Source: Caldilinea sp. (GTDB lineage: Bacteria; Chloroflexota; Anaerolineae; Caldilineales; Caldilineaceae). From it: a stretch of 6,719 nucleotides of DNA. The translations under genes and the position numbers were made by a program. Shown piece by piece: positions 1 to 6,719 of this stretch. Every line of letters begins with the position of its first letter. Within the stretch, counting starts at the first letter, position 1. The notes beneath the pieces are model-generated. The model had not been told where the DNA came from. It did not search any database and saw only the letters and a program-made list of their open reading frames with translations. Location of the stretch: positions 1 through 6,719 of the forward strand of contig JANWYX010000458.1 of the NCBI GenBank assembly GCA_025055055.1. The letters are read 5' to 3'.

Positions 1-1011
<1,011 letters not shown>

Positions 1012-1036
1012 TTTGTCAGTTTCCTCTCAATCGATA

Positions 1037-1065
1037 TCTATACAGCGCATAGAGCGAAATCGAAA
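1037..1065 (-). promoter_or_regulatory. Possible promoter of nifJ
   Basis: Reading the minus strand, TATAGA (1042-1037) is a reasonable -10 box. TTTCGA (1065-1060) lies 17 bp upstream as a weak -35 box matching only about half the consensus. The predicted start near 1030 would give a short leader to the nifJ ATG at 1011. If real, nifJ can be transcribed separately from the CBS-ACT gene. The 139-bp gap permits this but does not require it. Confidence 0.3.
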
Positions 1066-1150
1066 TTTCTGAGATTTTTGGACGCCTTCCAGCCCAATAG
1101 GCGCGACTCCTAAAGACGCCCGCACATCGGCGAAGCCGAACAAGAATTTT

Positions 1151-1798
<648 letters not shown>

Positions 1799-1806
1799 TT
1801 CAGCAT

Positions 1807-1813
1807 CCTCCTT
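1807..1813 (-). promoter_or_regulatory. Shine-Dalgarno that decides the CBS-ACT start
   Basis: AAGGAGG on the minus strand, 8 nt before the ATG at 1798. It lies inside the coding stretch that the longer start at 1831 would imply, which argues that translation begins at 1798. The 1831 ATG has only CTGCCCT before it. Confidence 0.8.
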
Positions 1814-1842
1814 GTCAATAAAAAAGGACATAGGGCAGAAAC

Positions 1843-1848
1843 ACTATA
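1843..1848 (-). promoter_or_regulatory. Candidate -10 box for the CBS-ACT gene
   Basis: TATAGT on the minus strand (1848-1843) would place the RNA start near 1836. That leaves a leader containing the AAGGAGG site and puts the 1831 ATG almost at the 5' end. No convincing -35 box lies at 16-18 bp. An alternative, TTGACT (1901-1896), is a good -35 box but its partner at 17 bp (GTGCAT) is poor. The promoter is therefore only suggested. Confidence 0.3.
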
Positions 1849-1917
1849 GAGCAGAAAGTTCCAATATGCGTCATGCACCTGGAGAGATTCCCAATAGTCA
1901 AATGTGTAGTCGAGAAA

Positions 1918-1933
1918 CTGGTCACTTGACCAG
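1918..1933. promoter_or_regulatory. 16-bp palindrome CTGGTCA-CT-TGACCAG (copy 1), candidate operator
   Basis: Two perfect 7-bp arms (1918-1924 and 1927-1933) separated by CT. The same arms with TC between them occur at 5056-5071. The arms resemble the CTGGTC half-site of FadR-type GntR operators, but FadR-like sites have 1 bp between CTGGTC and GACCAG while here there are 4, so the binding family is not assigned. The site is 120 bp upstream of the CBS-ACT start and just upstream of a TTGACT hexamer on the minus strand. Confidence 0.55.
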
Positions 1934-1936
1934 GGG

Positions 1937-1978
1937 AAAAGAAAGCGGGGCTAAGCCCATTCACCGGCTTAACCCCGC
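1937..1978 (-). terminator. Rho-independent-like terminator for the leftward efflux/TetR operon
   Basis: A 13-bp stem with one C/A mismatch: GCGGGGCTAAGCC (1945-1957) pairs with GGCTTAACCCCGC (1966-1978) across an 8-nt loop. On the minus strand the stem is followed by the T-rich run TTTCTTTT (1944-1937). On the plus strand no T run follows. The orientation therefore fits ending transcripts that come leftward from the MFS/membrane protein/TetR genes, about 280 nt after the TetR stop codon. It also shields the downstream CBS-ACT/nifJ genes from read-through. Confidence 0.65.
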
Positions 1979-2195
1979 CGAAAATCCCGCTGTCGGCGCT
2001 CGACTTACGAACTCATGTTACACAGTTCAATGGCGCCTTTGCATAGAATGCAACCTTTCAGGAAGCTGGATGGAATTTCACAAAGGTTCTGACAACCGGT
2101 GGGCGCAGCTCGCAGCTGCGCTTCCTTGGATCCCCTAAAGTTTGGCGGGCGATCGAGAGCGTGCGAACGGGAGCCACACCGACGGCGCCCTTTCT
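1979..2195. other. Gene-free stretch with several short hairpins
   Basis: I find no convincing gene here. Three perfect or near-perfect inverted repeats occur. TTGCAT/ATGCAA (2039-2044 and 2048-2053) has a 3-nt loop. AACCTTT/AAAGGTT (2052-2058 and 2082-2088) has a 23-nt loop. GCGCAGCT/AGCTGCGC (2103-2110 and 2114-2121) has a 3-nt loop. GGAAGC (2061-2066) can also pair with GCTTCC (2120-2125). If transcribed, it is the 3' untranslated part of the leftward TetR operon before the hairpin at 1945-1978. It may be a decayed mobile repeat or a structured RNA; the sequence alone does not decide. Confidence 0.4.
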
Positions 2196-2240
2196 CCCCC
2201 TCTCCCAATGCTGGGAGAGGGGGCTAGGGGGTGAGGGCCC
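2196..2240. repeat. Dispersed C/G-rich palindromic repeat (REP/MITE-like)
   Basis: A perfect 12-bp inverted repeat, CCCCCTCTCCCA (2196-2207) with TGGGAGAGGGGG (2212-2223) across a 4-nt loop. It is followed by the tail CTAGGGGGTGAGGGCC (2224-2239). This motif, a CCCTCTCCC/GGGAGAGGG hairpin with a GGGGGTGAGGG tail, is one I recognise as a recurrent intergenic element in many Chloroflexota and other bacteria. It lies 18 bp past the TetR stop codon. It has no T run, so I call it a repeat, although it would fold in the transcript and could stabilise the 3' end. Confidence 0.75.
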
Positions 2241-2257
2241 GCACGGCATAAGGCGAG

Positions 2258-2848
2258 TTACGAATTTTTTTGCAAACCCTCGAAAAAAACCATCAAGAGT
2301 TGCTGAACGACTGCATCGCTCGGCGTCAGGCCGGCGACGGGAGACACGTGAAAATAGGGGTACATCATGCCCAGCAGGGCCCAGGTGGCGACCTGTGGGT
2401 CGATCGGCTTGAATTCGCCGCGAGCGACGCCCTCGGCGAGGATGGCGGCAATGCGATCGATAAAAAGGGCGTGATATTTTTCGATGAAATGGTTGCGTGC
2501 CGAGGCGTCTAGATTGCCGAGCTCCTGGCTGGCGAGACGCAGGCTCGCCCTGCGCTCTGGGGGTAGCGCTAACACCCGACGCACGAACGTCTCCAGTTGG
2601 CGACGGCAGGAGCCATCGTTTTGGCGACTGGACTCAATCAGGGCGCTTAATTCCTCCAGGACGCTGTCTAACAGTGCCAGGAAGAGCTGCTCCTTGTCGC
2701 GGAAATGATAGTAGAGCGCAGCCTTCGTCATCCCCACCGCATCGGCGATCTCGCGCATGGAGATGCCTGGATAGCCCTTCTCCACGAAAAGACGCTGAGC
2801 GGCCTGCAAAATCGCCTCTCGGCTGTCGCCCGACGCAGAACGCAGCAT
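2258..2848 (-). CDS. TetR/AcrR-family transcriptional regulator (TetR1)
   Basis: A 196-residue one-component regulator of typical TetR length. The N-terminal DNA-binding domain is clear: REAILQAAQRLFVEKGYPG (10-28), then the helix-turn-helix ISMREIADAVGMTKAALYYHF (29-49) and DKEQLF (51-56). The C-terminal region (about 60-196) is the variable ligand-binding and dimer domain and gives no ligand identity. The start at 2848 is set by AAAAGG (2855-2860) with 6-nt spacing; this ribosome site overlaps the stop codon of the upstream membrane-protein gene, and the two genes are 11 nt apart, so they are co-transcribed. The frame stays open far upstream through that gene, but this is chance. Most likely it represses its own operon, including the MFS pump, at the palindrome 4881-4906 (inference). 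Confidence 0.95.
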   Translation of the reverse strand: MLRSASGDSREAILQAAQRLFVEKGYPGISMREIADAVGMTKAALYYHFRDKEQLFLALLDSVLEELSALIESSRQNDGSCRRQLETFVRRVLALPPERRASLRLASQELGNLDASARNHFIEKYHALFIDRIAAILAEGVARGEFKPIDPQVATWALLGMMYPYFHVSPVAGLTPSDAVVQQLLMVFFEGLQKNS

Positions 2849-2859
2849 CGTCGACCTTT

Positions 2860-3342
2860 TTATACAAACCAAAGCAAAATCGCTTCCGCCAGGCGCAGAA
2901 GCGGTCGTCCATAGTCTCCACTCCACGGCCATGGAATGGCGAAGTAGATGGCAAGCGCCGCCAACGCAGTGAGGATGGCGCCCCGCCGAAACTTTGCGGC
3001 ATCGTTTTGCGCCTTCCGCACAAAGACCACCGCCAGATGCGCCAGAATCAACGCAACCAGCATCAGGAACCAATGTTCGACGACAAAGAAGCGCAGCACA
3101 GGTTGACGCATAGCATTGGCCATGTTCTGGAACTGAGTCCACCAGCTGTTGCCGATAAACAGCACAAGCCCAATCAGCAACTGCACATCCATCGAGACGG
3201 CGAACCACGATAGCGCCTTGCGGTCCTGTTCGGTGAAGGTGCGCTTCTGAAAGACGCCCATCACCATGCGCGCCAGAGCGTAAACCAATAGAATGATCAC
3301 CGCCCATCGCATCAAATTATGCAACACCAATACAAAACCCAT
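2860..3342 (-). CDS. Small four-helix membrane protein of a family often labelled 'cytochrome B'
   Basis: A 160-residue integral membrane protein. Hydrophobic segments lie at about 11-30, 44-64, 75-98 and 111-128, plus a short hydrophobic tail at 148-160. The pattern VLHNLMRW near the N terminus, then VQLLIGLVLF, PVLRFFVVEHWFLM and IPWPW, matches a little-studied family seen in Bacteroidota and Chloroflexota that databases sometimes name cytochrome B. Histidines H8, H80 and H92 lie at or in membrane segments and could be haem ligands, but this is unproven. The start at 3342 is chosen because AAGGAG (3351-3356) lies 8 nt upstream. An in-frame ATG at 3378 would add 12 charged residues and has no ribosome site. 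It lies between the MFS pump gene (130 bp upstream) and TetR1 (11 nt downstream), suggesting an accessory role in the same stress response. No function is asserted. Confidence 0.85.
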   Translation of the reverse strand: MGFVLVLHNLMRWAVIILLVYALARMVMGVFQKRTFTEQDRKALSWFAVSMDVQLLIGLVLFIGNSWWTQFQNMANAMRQPVLRFFVVEHWFLMLVALILAHLAVVFVRKAQNDAAKFRRGAILTALAALAIYFAIPWPWSGDYGRPLLRLAEAILLWFV

Positions 3343-3350
3343 TTGCGAAG

Positions 3351-3356
3351 CTCCTT
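3351..3356 (-). promoter_or_regulatory. Shine-Dalgarno that decides the membrane-protein start
   Basis: AAGGAG on the minus strand with 8-nt spacing to the ATG at 3342. It favours that start over the upstream in-frame ATG at 3378, which is preceded by GATAGTCA with no purine-rich site. Confidence 0.75.
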
Positions 3357-3472
3357 CTTTCTTTTCAGAATCCGACATTGACTATCAACAACCACTGTCA
3401 CGCCCTAAATACCTTAGCCACCGGATATCCACTGAGCGGCCATCTCTTTTGAGCGATCGACTCCATAGTTGA

Positions 3473-4846
<1,374 letters not shown>

Positions 4847-4880
4847 AGTTTACTCCCCTCAAACGACAACTTGTCAACCG

Positions 4881-4906
4881 ATACTTACCGACCGGTCAGT
4901 AAGTAT
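4881..4906. promoter_or_regulatory. TetR-type operator O1 over the MFS promoter
   Basis: A 26-bp palindrome with a single mismatched pair (C4889 against A4898). Outer arms ATACTTAC (4881-4888) and GTAAGTAT (4899-4906) are perfect, and the core GACCGGTC (4890-4897) is itself a palindrome. The core ACCGACCGGTCAGT is the kind of site bound by many TetR-family repressors. It overlaps the -10 box (4910-4905) and covers the expected transcription start, the classic geometry for repression of the MFS gene. TetR1, encoded in the same operon, or the nearby TetR2 are the obvious candidates. Confidence 0.85.
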
Positions 4907-4932
4907 GATAATCGAAAACTCTCCAGTGTCAA
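4905..4932 (-). promoter_or_regulatory. Sigma-70-type promoter of the MFS/membrane protein/TetR1 operon
   Basis: On the minus strand TTGACA (4932-4927) is a perfect -35 box and TATCAT (4910-4905) a 5/6 -10 box, spaced by 16 bp. The predicted start is near 4898, giving a leader of about 50 nt that contains the GAGGGGAG ribosome site. The operator at 4881-4906 sits on the -10 box and the start site. Confidence 0.8.
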
Positions 4933-4969
4933 ACTTCACTCAATGAATGGCAAAGAGGAGGTCAATCAG

Positions 4970-5022
4970 AAAGGCACAAAGGACATTCAAAACGTATTTC
5001 TTGGAGTCTCTGTGCCTTTGTG
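4970..5022. repeat. Dispersed inverted repeat (AAAGGCACA...TGTGCCTTT), MITE-like
   Basis: Perfect 9-bp arms AAAGGCACA (4970-4978) and TGTGCCTTT (5011-5019). Pairing continues inward with small gaps (AAAGGCACAAAGGAC against GTCTCTGTGCCTTT), enclosing about 30 bp. The wording resembles the 'cacaaaggcacaaag ... ctttgtgcctttgtgg' family of short intergenic repeats that I recall from several phyla. It has no coding capacity and lies between the two divergent promoters, as expected of a small non-autonomous element inserted in a regulatory region. Copy number elsewhere cannot be judged here. Confidence 0.6.
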
Positions 5023-5055
5023 GTAGCGATAACACGGTCTTCTCGGGCAGTGAAC

Positions 5056-5071
5056 CTGGTCATCTGACCAG
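5056..5071. promoter_or_regulatory. 16-bp palindrome CTGGTCA-TC-TGACCAG (copy 2), candidate operator/activator site
   Basis: Perfect 7-bp arms (5056-5062 and 5065-5071) with TC between them. The site ends exactly one base before the -35 box of the TetR2 promoter (5072-5077), with its centre about 43 bp upstream of the predicted start. That position is typical for an activator touching RNA polymerase, though a repressor is also possible. The identical arms occur at 1918-1933. The binding protein is not identified. Confidence 0.65.
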
Positions 5072-5100
5072 TTGACGCTCCCTTTGAATCGGTTTATCAT
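5072..5100 (+). promoter_or_regulatory. Sigma-70-type promoter of the TetR2/ABC permease operon
   Basis: TTGACG (5072-5077, 5/6) and TATCAT (5095-5100, 5/6) with optimal 17-bp spacing. The predicted start is near 5107, inside the palindrome 5104-5120, so the leader to the TetR2 ATG would be about 38 nt. Confidence 0.82.
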
Positions 5101-5103
5101 ATT

Positions 5104-5120
5104 ACTGACCGACGGTCAGT
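5104..5120. promoter_or_regulatory. TetR-type operator O2 over the TetR2 promoter
   Basis: A perfect 17-bp palindrome, ACTGACCG-A-CGGTCAGT. It starts three bases after the -10 box and covers the predicted transcription start, so it should mediate autorepression of the TetR2/permease operon. A second perfect palindrome, GTCAATTGAC (5119-5128), overlaps its right edge. Compared with O1 (ACCGACC-GGTCAGT), the right half-sites are identical (GGTCAGT) and the left ones nearly so (ACTGACC), with a 3-bp insertion (GAC) at the centre. Confidence 0.82.
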
Positions 5121-5144
5121 CAATTGACAGGGAGAAAAGTTTGC

Positions 5145-5834
<690 letters not shown>

Positions 5835-5878
5835 TCGCATCGACCCGCAGGAAATCGACGCCAAGAAAGGTGGAGTGA

Positions 5879-6719
<841 letters not shown>

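Noticed and set aside
1127..1139. TCGGC-GAA-GCCGA hairpin after the CBS-ACT stop as a terminator
   Set aside because: Only 5 bp of stem and no T run follows in the direction of transcription, so it is not supported as a terminator.
2005..2249. Small minus-strand open frames (63-67 codons) in the gene-free stretch
   Set aside because: They run through the hairpins and the palindromic repeat, have no usable ribosome site that I can see, and resemble no family I recognise.
2258..3307. A single 349-residue minus-strand reading frame ending in TetR1
   Set aside because: Its first half is the wrong frame of the membrane-protein gene. The TetR domain begins at residue 1 of the 2848 start, where a ribosome site is present, so no fusion protein is claimed.
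4865..4875. GACAA-C-TTGTC small palindrome in the MFS leader
   Set aside because: Arms of only 5 bp with no second copy; too short to call a regulatory site beside the far stronger O1.
5124..5144. TTG start giving TetR2 seven extra residues
   Set aside because: It falls within the palindrome adjoining O2 and close to the predicted RNA start, leaving no room for a ribosome site. The ATG at 5145 has one.

Overview
This 6,719-base window appears to come from a bacterial chromosome with fairly high GC content and tightly spaced genes with good Shine-Dalgarno sites. My best guess is a Chloroflexota (Anaerolineae-like) bacterium. That guess rests on the flavour of the TetR/FtsX-permease pair, the CBS-ACT protein beside a pyruvate:ferredoxin oxidoreductase, and a C/G-rich palindromic repeat. 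It is inference and no database was searched.

Layout. Positions 1-1011 (minus) hold the N-terminal 337 codons of pyruvate:ferredoxin oxidoreductase (nifJ), cut by the window edge. Upstream of it on the same strand, 1151-1798 encodes an AcuB-like CBS-CBS-ACT protein. The gene-free stretch 1799-2257 holds a candidate promoter, a 16-bp palindrome, a strong terminator-like hairpin, smaller hairpins and a dispersed palindromic repeat. Next, all on the minus strand, come an MFS drug-efflux transporter (3473-4846), a small four-helix membrane protein of a family often labelled 'cytochrome B' (2860-3342) and a TetR regulator (2258-2848). They are read in that order and probably form one efflux operon, with the hairpin at 1945-1978 as its likely terminator. 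On the plus strand a second TetR regulator (5145-5834) leads into an FtsX/LolE-type ABC permease (5879 to the edge, incomplete).

The most informative region is the 298-bp divergent intergenic region 4847-5144. Each direction has a recognisable sigma-70 promoter (TTGACA-16-TATCAT leftward, TTGACG-17-TATCAT rightward). Each has a near-perfect TetR-type palindrome over its expected transcription start. The two operators share the half-site GGTCAGT but differ by 3 bp in central spacing. A second type of palindrome (CTGGTCA-N2-TGACCAG) abuts the rightward -35 box and recurs once more, about 3.1 kb away, upstream of the CBS-ACT/nifJ genes. A transposable-looking inverted repeat lies between the two promoters.

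Taken together, the right-hand two thirds looks like two divergent, TetR-controlled membrane export units (MFS and ABC) with paired operators. The left third is pyruvate metabolism with a possible energy- or ligand-sensing partner. I see no phage, CRISPR, toxin-antitoxin or clearly new defence system. The unusual content is regulatory.
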